Shown in pieces: positions 16,744-23,980 of a stretch of DNA of 41,838 bases. The notes below the pieces were generated by a model. The model worked only from the letters and a program-made list of their open reading frames with translations, did not search any database and was not told the origin of the DNA. Where the stretch lies: contig DATFLL010000101.1 of the NCBI GenBank assembly GCA_035267785.1, positions 1 through 41,838 of the forward strand. Reading direction: 5' to 3'. Each line of letters opens with the position of its first letter. Within the stretch, counting starts at the first letter, position 1. Source of the stretch: DATFLL01 sp035267785. GTDB lineage: Bacteria > Pseudomonadota > Gammaproteobacteria > DATFLL01. A program made the translations under genes and the position numbers.

Positions 16744-17955
16744 ATGCGCTGGGAGGACTTCGTACGTCTGGCCATCGGCGCGGTTGTCGCCAACCGCATG
16801 CGCAGCTTCCTCACCGCGCTGGGCATCACGGTCGGCATCGCCGCGGTCGTGCTGCTGACCTCGATAGGCTCGGGCATTCAGCGCTTCGTGCTCGCCGAGT
16901 TCACCCAGTTCGGTACCAATCTCATCGCGATCACACCCGGGCGCACCACCACCCACGGTATGTCAGGCGCGGTGATCAGCAACGTACGTCCCTTGAGCCT
17001 GGACGATGCGGTGGCGCTTCGGCGGGTGCGCCAGGTCGAGGCAACTGTTCCGGTGATCCAGGGCAACGCCCAGATCGAAGCCCATACCGAAACCGGCGAT
17101 CGCCTGCGCCGCAGCACGGTCTACGGTGTGGGGCCGGACATGCCGCGCGTGTGGCAGATGCAGTTGGCCACGGGCCGGTTCCTGCCGCCCGACGATCCCA
17201 ACACCGCGCGGGCCTTTGCCGTGCTGGGTGCGAAGCTGCGCGACGAGCTGTTCGGCGCCGCCAACCCGCTCGGCGCCTATATCCGCGTCGGTGGCAGCCG
17301 GTTTCGCGTCATCGGTGTCATGGAACCCAAGGGTCAGATGCTCGGTTTCGATCTCGACGACGCCGTTTACCTGCCGGCTGGGCGCGCGATGGAGCTGTTC
17401 AACCGTGAAAGCCTCATGGAGGTCGACATACTCTACCGGCCCGGCGCCGACGGCAAGACGGTGGCCAAGCATCTGCGCCGCGCGCTGATCGCGCGCCACG
17501 GCTCCGAGGACTTCACGGTCATTACGCAGCAGGAGATGATGGACGTGCTCGGTTCCATATTGGATATCCTGACGCTCGCCGTGGGCGCCCTCGGCGGCAT
17601 TTCGCTGCTGGTCGGCGCCGTGGGCATTCTGACCATCATGATCATCGCCGTGAACGAGCGCACCAGCGAGATCGGCCTGCTGCGTGCCCTGGGCGCCAGT
17701 CGCCGCCAGGTGATGCTCCTGTTCCTCGGCGAGGCGGCCACACTGGCCGGCGTGGGCGGTCTTGCCGGTCTGGTACTGGGCATCGGGGGCGCCTGGCTGC
17801 TGCATGTCATCGTCCCCGCGCTGCCTACGCATACCTATTGGAGCTACGCGCTCCTGGCCGAAGCCCTGTCCATCGTTATCGGACTGACGGCCGGCATCCT
17901 GCCCGCGCGACGCGCGGCTCGGCTCAAGCCCGTCGAGGCGCTGCGCACCGAGTGA
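16744..17955 (+). CDS. MacB-like ABC permease, second copy
   Basis: This is the second permease of the operon, 403 residues, with the same layout as its neighbour. An N-terminal helix follows RMRSFLTALGITVGIAAVVL. The periplasmic domain carries FLPPDDPNTARAFAVLGAKL, parallel to the first copy. The coupling segment is VNERTSEIGLLRALGAS, and the C-terminus ends PARRAARLKPVEALRTE. The two permeases are clearly paralogous and probably form a heterodimer. The ATG at 16744 is one base past the upstream stop. The operon seems to end here, since the next gene starts 90 bp on behind a candidate -10. No outer-membrane channel gene (TolC-like) is nearby. Confidence 0.92.
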   Translation: MRWEDFVRLAIGAVVANRMRSFLTALGITVGIAAVVLLTSIGSGIQRFVLAEFTQFGTNLIAITPGRTTTHGMSGAVISNVRPLSLDDAVALRRVRQVEATVPVIQGNAQIEAHTETGDRLRRSTVYGVGPDMPRVWQMQLATGRFLPPDDPNTARAFAVLGAKLRDELFGAANPLGAYIRVGGSRFRVIGVMEPKGQMLGFDLDDAVYLPAGRAMELFNRESLMEVDILYRPGADGKTVAKHLRRALIARHGSEDFTVITQQEMMDVLGSILDILTLAVGALGGISLLVGAVGILTIMIIAVNERTSEIGLLRALGASRRQVMLLFLGEAATLAGVGGLAGLVLGIGGAWLLHVIVPALPTHTYWSYALLAEALSIVIGLTAGILPARRAARLKPVEALRTE

Positions 17956-18003
17956 GCCGGATCAATCCGGGGCCGGGGCTCCCGGACGCCGGCACCAATC
18001 CGG

Positions 18004-18009
18004 TATACT
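18004..18009 (+). promoter_or_regulatory. Candidate -10 element for the Rossmann-fold gene
   Basis: TATACT lies 36 bp before the ATG at 18046, after the permease stop. The -35 region is weak. It suggests that the gene is transcribed separately from the export operon. Confidence 0.3.
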
Positions 18010-18045
18010 GCGCAACCACCAAAATACATTCACACCGAGGACGGC

Positions 18046-18816
18046 ATGAACGAACCCATCGTAGTCATCGGCATCGGCGAGATGGGCGGGGTCTTCACCC
18101 GCGGCTTTCTGCGCACGGGCCACCCGGTCTACCCGGTAACCCGAACCACCGATATCGAGGCGGTCGCCAAGGCGGTCCCGAAACCGGCCCTGGCCCTCGT
18201 CGCCGTCGGCGAAAACGATCTGCACTCCACCCTGGAGACCATCCCCGATGTCTGGCGAGACCGACTGGGCCTGCTCCAAAACGAGCTGCTGCCGCGCGAC
18301 TGGCAGGCGCACGGCATCGCGCGGCCGACGGCAGTCGCGGTGTGGTTCGAAAAGAAGAAAGGACAGGACTACAAGGTACTGGTGCCCTCGCCCGTGCACG
18401 GCCCCGGCGCCCCGCTCATCGAAGCGGCGCTGGGCTCGCTCGACATTCCCTGCTGGGAGCTCGACGACGAGGCGGCACTGACCTTCGAGCTGGTGCGCAA
18501 GAACGTCTACATCCTCACGACCAATATCGCCGGCATCGAGACGGGCGGCACGGTGGAAGACCTGTGGTACCGCCACGAGGCACTGGCGCGCGAGATCGCC
18601 GGCGAGGTGATGGACATTCAGTTTGCGCTGATCGGCGAGATGCTCGATCGCGACAAGCTGATCGACGGGATGGTCGAAGCCATTCAGGGCGACCTCGAAC
18701 ACAAGTGCATGGGACGCTCGGCACCGGCGCGCCTGGCCCGCGCCATCGCCCATGCGGACGCCGCGGGACTGGCGGTGCCCCGCCTGCGCGCCATCCAGGC
18801 CGCACACACGGACTGA
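18046..18816 (+). CDS. Rossmann-fold NAD(P)-binding protein of unknown function
   Basis: This is a soluble 256-residue protein. The N-terminus VVIGIGEMGGVFTRGFLRTG is a dinucleotide-binding GxGxxG-type turn followed by the second strand VYPVTR, much like ketopantoate reductases and 6-phosphogluconate dehydrogenase-like proteins. The later helical part (residues 150-256) could be the dimerisation domain of that superfamily. The usual catalytic Lys and Asn of ketopantoate reductase could not be located with certainty, so no substrate is claimed. The context gives no pathway: an export operon ends 90 bp upstream, and the btuF gene converges from the right with a 34-bp gap. Confidence 0.7.
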   Translation: MNEPIVVIGIGEMGGVFTRGFLRTGHPVYPVTRTTDIEAVAKAVPKPALALVAVGENDLHSTLETIPDVWRDRLGLLQNELLPRDWQAHGIARPTAVAVWFEKKKGQDYKVLVPSPVHGPGAPLIEAALGSLDIPCWELDDEAALTFELVRKNVYILTTNIAGIETGGTVEDLWYRHEALAREIAGEVMDIQFALIGEMLDRDKLIDGMVEAIQGDLEHKCMGRSAPARLARAIAHADAAGLAVPRLRAIQAAHTD

Positions 18817-18850
18817 GCCACGTCGGGCGCGCTCCTCGCGCGAACGATAT

Positions 18851-19771
18851 TCAGCGCGTCCCGGCGAGCGCGTCCCTCGCGTGCTGCAGATCGACACAGA
18901 TGCGCTCGGCGCCGTCGAGGATGCGCGGGCCCTGGCGCTGGATGATGTCGGGCGGCACGACATAGAGCTGGTCCAGCTTGACCGCGCTGAGCTGCGGCCA
19001 GCGCCGCCAGGCGCGAAGCCAGGCCGGGCGCGCCGCACCGGCACCGCTGACGATGATTACCTGCGGGTCGGCGGCCAGCACAGCCTCCCGGCTGACGGTG
19101 CCCGCCAGCGCCGGCAGATCGGCAAACACGTTCACGCCCCCGCACAGGCGCAGCACGTCCGAAATCATCTGCCGGCCGTTGACCGTCATCAGCGGCTGGT
19201 CCCAAATCTGGTAAAAAACCCGCACCGGTCGACGGTCGCGATAGCGGGCGCGCAGCGCCCGCAGGCGCGCCCGCCAGGTCCTGGCCGCCGCACGCGCGGC
19301 GGCCTCGGTGCCGGCGAGCCGGCCGAAGCGCTCAACCACCGACGGGATGTCGATCAAATGCTGGGGATCGGCCCAGAACACCGGAATGCCCACGGCCTGG
19401 AGCCGTGCGACCTGATCGCGCGAATTGCCCCCCGCCCAGGCAAGCACCAGATCGGGACGCTGGGCCACGATGGCCTCCAGGTCGAGCGATCCCGCGCCGC
19501 CGACCCGCGGCACGCGTCTGGCCGCCGGCGGATAATCACTGTAGTCCACCGCGCCAACCAGTCGCGTGCCGCCACCGGCGGCGTACAGCAGCTCGGTCGT
19601 GCTGGGCGCGAGGCTGACGATACGCTTTGCCGGTTGTGCCAGGCTCACGACGTGCCCCGTGTCGTCGCGCACGTGCAGCTCGCCGGAGCGCGCGGGAACG
19701 GCTGCGAGCAGCGCCAGCAGGACCAGCCCGAGCCGGGCGTACCGCCGGAAATCCCCGGCGAACCGGATCAC
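18851..19771 (-). CDS. btuF: BtuF-type cobalamin-binding periplasmic protein
   Basis: This is a periplasmic substrate-binding protein of a class III (helical-backbone) type, 306 residues, that hands B12 to BtuCD. A signal peptide covers about 1-30 (RLGLVLLALLAAVPARSG). Typical blocks are RIVSLAPSTTELLYAAGGG, LVGAVDYSDYPPAARRVPRV, RPDLVLAWAGGN and FYQIWDQPLMTVNG. The VGAVDYSDYP block is a good BtuF marker compared with siderophore-binding relatives. The start is a GTG at 19771 that overlaps the stop of the upstream phosphatase gene (GTGA), so translation is coupled. It is 13 kb from btuCD, and no riboswitch was seen ahead of this operon. Confidence 0.9.
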   Translation of the reverse strand: MIRFAGDFRRYARLGLVLLALLAAVPARSGELHVRDDTGHVVSLAQPAKRIVSLAPSTTELLYAAGGGTRLVGAVDYSDYPPAARRVPRVGGAGSLDLEAIVAQRPDLVLAWAGGNSRDQVARLQAVGIPVFWADPQHLIDIPSVVERFGRLAGTEAAARAAARTWRARLRALRARYRDRRPVRVFYQIWDQPLMTVNGRQMISDVLRLCGGVNVFADLPALAGTVSREAVLAADPQVIIVSGAGAARPAWLRAWRRWPQLSAVKLDQLYVVPPDIIQRQGPRILDGAERICVDLQHARDALAGTR

Positions 19772-20388
19772 AGGGCGCCGCCGTGGAAGATCAGGCGAGG
19801 CAGTATGTGGCGGCCGACGGTTTCGAGGCGGATACGGGTGAGTCCGGCGTTGGCCACCTGAATGCGAAACAGCCGATCCAACGGCATGTCGAGCACGTGG
19901 CGCAGCACCATGCGGATCACCCCCGCGTGAGCGACCACGAGCACATGGCGCCCGGAATACTGCGACGATGCGTCCTCCCAGGCGGCCACCACGCGATCAC
20001 GAAACGCCTCGAGCGACTCGGCGCCGGGCGGTCGATTGGCGATGGGGTCGGTCCAGAAACGATACAGCACCTCCGGGTCGTCCTTCTGGAGCTCGGGGGC
20101 CGTTTTGCCTTCCCACAGCCCGAACCCGATCTCCATCCAGCGCGGGTCCGCCTCCACGGACAGGCCGTGGCGCGCACCGAGTTCCTCGGCAAACGCCGCG
20201 CATCGCGCCAGGGGCGAGGTCAGAATCGCCTCCCAGGGACAGCGGTCACCGACGGCCTCACGCATCTGCGCCCAGCCGCGCTCGCTCAGCGGGTCGTCTA
20301 TCTGTCCGCGGTAGCGCTTTCCGCCCACGGGCTCCCCATGGCGCAGGAGGTCGATTACGGTGCTGGAATCGCGCTGCGGTTCGGACAT
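19768..20388 (-). CDS. cobC: Histidine phosphatase, CobC-like (alpha-ribazole phosphatase candidate)
   Basis: This member of the phosphoglycerate mutase-like histidine phosphatases has 206 residues. The phosphorylated His is in LLRHGEP near the N-terminus. The second catalytic His is in VLVVAHAGVIRMVL, and the acid is in EIGFGLWEGKT. CobC removes phosphate from alpha-ribazole-5'-phosphate or adenosylcobalamin phosphate when the B12 lower ligand is attached. Sequence alone does not separate CobC from other broad-specificity phosphatases; overlap with btuF makes the cobalamin role likely. The ATG at 20388 starts two blocks before the RHG motif, as in relatives; a start at 20433 would add 15 residues. 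Confidence 0.8.
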   Translation of the reverse strand: MSEPQRDSSTVIDLLRHGEPVGGKRYRGQIDDPLSERGWAQMREAVGDRCPWEAILTSPLARCAAFAEELGARHGLSVEADPRWMEIGFGLWEGKTAPELQKDDPEVLYRFWTDPIANRPPGAESLEAFRDRVVAAWEDASSQYSGRHVLVVAHAGVIRMVLRHVLDMPLDRLFRIQVANAGLTRIRLETVGRHILPRLIFHGGAL

Positions 20389-20499
20389 GGCGTGGATCGT
20401 AGTCGGACATATCGCCGCACGTGCTGAATGCACGGCGGCGGCGGTTGCCGGTGAACAAATCGGATTCGACCGCGATATCGCGGTCGGCGGGCTCGGCCG

Positions 20500-21372
20500 T
20501 CAGCTGGCCCAGCCGGTGAGCGTCAGCAAGGCGAGCACGGTCAACCAGACAATCACGGTGCGCCTGATCAGTCCCAGCGCGTCGCGGACCGAGTCGATAT
20601 CGACCTCCTGCTCGGCCTCGGGTGCCTCGGGGCGGGGCTCCAGGCGCAGCGCGCCCCGGCCGCTGGAGACCAGCAGTTCCTCGCTGTCCCACTGCCACAA
20701 CTCGGAAACCGAGCGCCAGTGATTGAAGGCCTCGACAAAGCTGCCGCTGACCGCATAACTCAACATCGTCAACCGTGCCACCGGCCAGAGCAGAATCATA
20801 TACAGGTCATCCATGGAACGCGCCAGCCCCGAATCCTGCCCGGCGGTGTGCGCGCGAGCGACGCAGGCCAGGCGGTACAGAATGGCCCCGACGGGCCCGG
20901 CCAGCACGAACCAGAACAACACGCCCAGCAGCCGCTCAGTGGACTTGACCAGCACGGCGTTGGTCATTGTCTGCGCCACTTCGGCCGGCGTCCCGGTGAC
21001 ATCGCGCTCGAGCATCTCAGCCGCGTACCAGGCACCTCCTTCCTGGTCGCCCCGCTCCATGGCGTCGAGATAGCCTTCGGCATCGCGATACAGGTCCTTC
21101 GGGCCGATCGAGTACAGCACGACGCCGATGGCAAAAAGAAAGGCAAAAACTGGGGTCAGCCCATAGGCCAGCTCGTTGATGGCCCACACCAACAGAATGA
21201 CCGGCACCATGATGGCAATGACGCCGACCGGCCCGTCGCGAAGACTCATGCCGTCCATACGGGCATAGACCCAGTCGGCGTAAGCCTCGAACCACTCGAA
21301 GCGCCGATAATCCTCCACGGAACCGAGGAAACGCTCGATGCCGAGGCTCAACAAGATCACTATTAGACTCAT
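20500..21372 (-). CDS. ampE: AmpE-like inner-membrane protein
   Basis: This integral membrane protein has 290 residues and about four hydrophobic segments (near 1-12, 50-95, 145-170 and the C-terminal 270-288). Motifs match AmpE: WFEAYADWVYARM, GPKDLYRDAEGYLDA and RLACVARAHTAGQDSG. AmpE lies next to AmpD in many gammaproteobacteria and is linked to beta-lactamase induction. Its biochemical role is not settled; it resembles CobD/CbiB-type and sensory membrane proteins. The gene starts 47 bp after ampD stops. A charged cytoplasmic stretch (EPRPEAPEAEQEVDID) precedes the last helix. The neighbours on both sides are in the same direction. Confidence 0.9.
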   Translation of the reverse strand: MSLIVILLSLGIERFLGSVEDYRRFEWFEAYADWVYARMDGMSLRDGPVGVIAIMVPVILLVWAINELAYGLTPVFAFLFAIGVVLYSIGPKDLYRDAEGYLDAMERGDQEGGAWYAAEMLERDVTGTPAEVAQTMTNAVLVKSTERLLGVLFWFVLAGPVGAILYRLACVARAHTAGQDSGLARSMDDLYMILLWPVARLTMLSYAVSGSFVEAFNHWRSVSELWQWDSEELLVSSGRGALRLEPRPEAPEAEQEVDIDSVRDALGLIRRTVIVWLTVLALLTLTGWAS

Positions 21373-21419
21373 GGGGTGTAAGTTTCCTGCTTACGCTGTC
21401 AGGTTTCAAGCCCCGACGT

Positions 21420-21983
21420 TCAAACCGTGTCCCGATCGCCAAGGTCGGCGCGCAGCCGTTCCCAGTCGAAGGCTGGGCCCGGATCGGTCTTGCGTTCGGG
21501 GGCGATGTCGCAATGCCCCACCAAACGGTCCCCGCCCAAATCCGGATAGGCCGCCCGCAGCGCACGTGTGACCTGTGCGAGGACTGCATATTGCACCTCG
21601 GTGTAGGGAACATCATCGCAGCCCTCCAGCTCTACACCGACGGAGAAGTCGTTGCAGCGACTGCGGCCCTGGAAACTGGAGGCGCCCGCGTGCCAGGCAC
21701 GGCAGTGGAAGGGGACGAACTGGATGAGCTCGCCGTCGCGGCGGACCAACAGATGCGCCGACACTTCCAGACCGCGCAGCGATTCGAAATAGGGATGAGC
21801 GGTGAAATCGAGCGTGTTGGTGAACAGCTGTTCGATATAAGGGCCGCCGAACTCGCCCGGCGGCAGACTGATGCCGTGCACGACCAGCAGCTCGATACGC
21901 GCCTCGGGCGGGCGCTCATCGCAGTTGGGCGAGGCGACAAAACGAGCACCATCCAGCCGTCCCTGTCTCGGGTCTACGTGCAT
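21420..21983 (-). CDS. ampD: AmpD, 1,6-anhydro-N-acetylmuramyl-L-alanine amidase
   Basis: This cytoplasmic zinc amidase cleaves the peptide from anhydro-muropeptides during cell-wall recycling and thereby lowers AmpR-type induction signals. It has 187 residues, the standard AmpD size. The zinc ligands and catalytic residues line up with the Citrobacter enzyme: His36 (VVHGISLPPGEFGG), Glu118 (FSVGVELEG), His157 and Lys165 with Asp167 (VGHCDIAPERKTDPG). No signal peptide is present, as in AmpD and unlike the periplasmic amidases. The upstream thioredoxin-like gene ends 4 bp before this start, so the two are cotranscribed. Confidence 0.95.
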   Translation of the reverse strand: MHVDPRQGRLDGARFVASPNCDERPPEARIELLVVHGISLPPGEFGGPYIEQLFTNTLDFTAHPYFESLRGLEVSAHLLVRRDGELIQFVPFHCRAWHAGASSFQGRSRCNDFSVGVELEGCDDVPYTEVQYAVLAQVTRALRAAYPDLGGDRLVGHCDIAPERKTDPGPAFDWERLRADLGDRDTV

Positions 21984-21987
21984 TGGC

Positions 21988-22374
21988 TCAGGGGGCCTCC
22001 TGCGCCGGGCCGGCCAGAGCCGCGCCGATGGCCTCGTCCAGTTCGGCTATTCGGGCTTCGCAGTGCAGCGCACAGTGGAACTCCCCGTCGCGGAACAGAA
22101 ACAGCGCGGGCAGATGAAACACCTCGTACTCACGCACCAGCCCCATGTTGGCCTGCGCGTCGACCGAGAAGATCGACAGGCCACGGCGCCGGCCTCGCGC
22201 ATCGGACTGATACTCCTGCAGCAGGCGGTGCCAGGCCCGGCAGCTCGCGCAGCCGATGGATGTGAAAAAGATCAACGCCGGTCCCTGCGTGGCCGCGAGT
22301 ACGCGATAGAAGTCCGGCTCCTCCAATGTCCGCAGGGAGGTCCCGGCCTCTGCCGTGCGATGCGCCAATACCAT
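21988..22374 (-). CDS. Thioredoxin-like protein with CASC motif
   Basis: This small thioredoxin-fold protein has 128 residues. ALIFFTSIGCASCRAWHRLL places a CxxC motif after the central strand, as in thioredoxins, but with Ala-Ser between the Cys instead of Gly-Pro. FHLPALFLFRDGEF is the cis-Pro region. No signal peptide is visible, so a cytoplasmic location is likely. The ATG at 22374 is preferred; a GTG at 22401 would add nine residues without a ribosome site. It lies between the CBS gene (49 bp) and ampD (4 bp). The partner protein is unknown. The CASC active site may shift the redox potential toward oxidation or isomerisation, which is inference. Confidence 0.8.
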   Translation of the reverse strand: MVLAHRTAEAGTSLRTLEEPDFYRVLAATQGPALIFFTSIGCASCRAWHRLLQEYQSDARGRRRGLSIFSVDAQANMGLVREYEVFHLPALFLFRDGEFHCALHCEARIAELDEAIGAALAGPAQEAP

Positions 22375-22422
22375 GGTTCTATCAGTCCCGTATTCAGTCA
22401 CTTTGCGAATCGATGGGCCGCC

Positions 22423-22836
22423 CTATCCCTTCGAGGCCTGGCCGGCCATGCCCTGGAGCACCATGTCCGTGTAGCTGACGATGCCCACCAGCTCGCCTTG
22501 CTCGATGACCGGGGCGCGCGACAGCCCGAAACGATCGAACAGGCGCGCACAGTAACGGATATCCATGCCGGGGTCGACCGAGACCACCGGTTTGGACATG
22601 ACCTCATAGACATTGACCCGATCGGGCGCCTTGTCCCGGGCCAGTACCTGCTTGGCGATGTCCGAGAGCAGGACAATCCCGTACTCATCGTCGGCATGGC
22701 GCTTGTTCACGATGAGGCATTTGGTCTCGACGTGCTGCATGCGCTGCAGCGCCTCGCTGACGGTCGTCATGCCGTCGACCATGTCGAAATCCGGCTTCAT
22801 CACGTCGCGCACGCGTATCACGGTTCGTTCGCTCAT
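22423..22836 (-). CDS. Two-CBS-domain protein
   Basis: This 137-residue soluble protein consists of a tandem CBS pair, a nucleotide-sensing Bateman module. Repeat 1 contains RVRDVMKPDF and EYGIVLLSDIAK, and repeat 2 contains VYEVMSKPVVSVDPGMDI and GELVGIVSYTDMVL. Such stand-alone modules bind ATP, AMP or SAM and gate partner proteins. Its start overlaps the stop of the P-II-like gene by 4 bp (ATGA), placing it in one translation-coupled unit with the P-II-like protein and the two DUF1538 subunits. A regulatory role on that membrane complex is the natural reading; no binding nucleotide can be inferred from sequence. Confidence 0.88.
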   Translation of the reverse strand: MSERTVIRVRDVMKPDFDMVDGMTTVSEALQRMQHVETKCLIVNKRHADDEYGIVLLSDIAKQVLARDKAPDRVNVYEVMSKPVVSVDPGMDIRYCARLFDRFGLSRAPVIEQGELVGIVSYTDMVLQGMAGQASKG

Positions 22837-23183
22837 AACTCGTCCTCCACGACTCCGCTGAGCTTCTGCACCTGTTGAGCGACGCCGACCGCATCCTCGA
22901 CGTCGATCTGAAAGGCGATGCCGGTGCCCGGGGTGCTGTCGAATTCGCCCACAGCGGCAATCTTCTCCAGGATCTTGCGGCTCAAGTGCTCCTCGACCAG
23001 AAACAACAGCATATCGCGCTGCGTCTCCAATGACAGCCCAAAGAAGGTCTTGCTCGCCTTCAACCCCTCGCCGCGGGCGTGGTTGATGACGGTGGCGCCG
23101 GTCGCCCCCTCTTCGCGGGCCGCCTGCATCACGGCATCCGTCTTCTCATCCTCCACGAAGGCGATAATCAGTTTGAAGTGCAT
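22833..23183 (-). CDS. P-II-like signalling protein
   Basis: This 116-residue protein has the ferredoxin-like P-II order of strands and helices. Strand one is MHFKLIIAFVEDEK, followed by the helix DAVMQAAREEG and GATGATVINHARGEG, which matches the GlnB block around GITGMTV. The segment where the T-loop should be (LKASKTFFGLSLETQ) is short and lacks the GlnB uridylylation Tyr. The C-terminal part PGTGIAFQIDVEDAVGV matches the last strand and helix of P-II. AAGGAG 8 bases before the ATG at 23183 fixes the start. It is a divergent P-II homologue rather than GlnB or GlnK, and it is sandwiched between DUF1538 and CBS genes. Confidence 0.82.
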   Translation of the reverse strand: MHFKLIIAFVEDEKTDAVMQAAREEGATGATVINHARGEGLKASKTFFGLSLETQRDMLLFLVEEHLSRKILEKIAAVGEFDSTPGTGIAFQIDVEDAVGVAQQVQKLSGVVEDEL

Positions 23184-23185
23184 GA

Positions 23186-23980
23186 CTAGTCTCCTTTGGT
23201 TCGCCGCGCCTGCGCGCGTCTGTAACGCCACTGACCGAGCTGGGCATAGGCCATCACCGACATTATCGGAAACAGGCTGGCAAAGGCGATAAGCCCGAAT
23301 CCATCCAGCAGCGGACTGCGCCCGGGTACGGTCGAGGCCAGCCCCAGTCCCAAGGCCGTAACCAGCGGAACGGTCACCGTCGAGGTCGTCACGCCGCCCG
23401 AATCGTAGGCCAGCGCGATGATCATACGGGGCGCCAGCGCCGTCTGAATCAGTACGATGAGGTAGCCGGCCACGATGTAGTAATGCAGCGGCGTGCCGCT
23501 GACGATGCGAAAGGTCCCCAGGGCGATACCGATACCCACCCCGATGGCCACCGCGATGCGCAGCCCCCACACGGTCACGGTCCCACCGGAGACGTCCTGC
23601 GCCTTGATGGCCACGGCGATCAGCGCCGGCTCGGCAATCGTGGTGGCAAAGCCGATCGCCGCACCGAACAGATACACCCACCGGTAGTCGTACCAGTGCG
23701 AGACCGCGGCCGCCCCCGCCTGCGCCGCGCCGTGAACGAAGGCCGGGTCGGTCAGCTGCCGGGCCATCAGCTTACCGAGCGGGAACAGGGCCTCCTCGAG
23801 CCCGACCAGAAACAGCGCCAGTCCCAGTACTACATATACGAAGCCCACAAGCACCTGCTTCATGTGCGGGATGGGCCGGCGAATGACGAAGAACTGAAAG
23901 GCGAAGATGATGACCACGATGGGCAGCACATCGAACACCGTGGACCGCACGACGGTCGCGATGTGCGCGAAGAATTCCAT
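23186..23980 (-). CDS. DUF1538 membrane protein, UmpB-like antiporter subunit
   Basis: This polytopic inner-membrane protein has 264 residues and six or seven hydrophobic stretches. It is a paralogue of the next gene: both carry RRPIPHMKQ/RQPIPHLGT, LFPLGKLMA/LFPLGESMA, TTIAEPALIAVA, LAYDSGGVTTSTVTVPLVTALG and GFGLIAFASL. Paired DUF1538 proteins have been shown, as UmpAB of Halomonas zhaodongensis, to act together as a Na+(Li+,K+)/H+ antiporter. Assigning the same activity here is inference. The ATG at 23980 shares a base with the upstream stop (TGATG), so the subunits are translationally coupled. The C-terminus ends in a basic tail (RYRRAQARRTKGD). Confidence 0.88.
   Translation of the reverse strand: MEFFAHIATVVRSTVFDVLPIVVIIFAFQFFVIRRPIPHMKQVLVGFVYVVLGLALFLVGLEEALFPLGKLMARQLTDPAFVHGAAQAGAAAVSHWYDYRWVYLFGAAIGFATTIAEPALIAVAIKAQDVSGGTVTVWGLRIAVAIGVGIGIALGTFRIVSGTPLHYYIVAGYLIVLIQTALAPRMIIALAYDSGGVTTSTVTVPLVTALGLGLASTVPGRSPLLDGFGLIAFASLFPIMSVMAYAQLGQWRYRRAQARRTKGD

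Noticed and set aside
15405..16877. 490-codon open frame antisense to the first MacB-like permease
   Set aside because: Composition mirrors the sense gene in the opposite frame; no recognisable domain.
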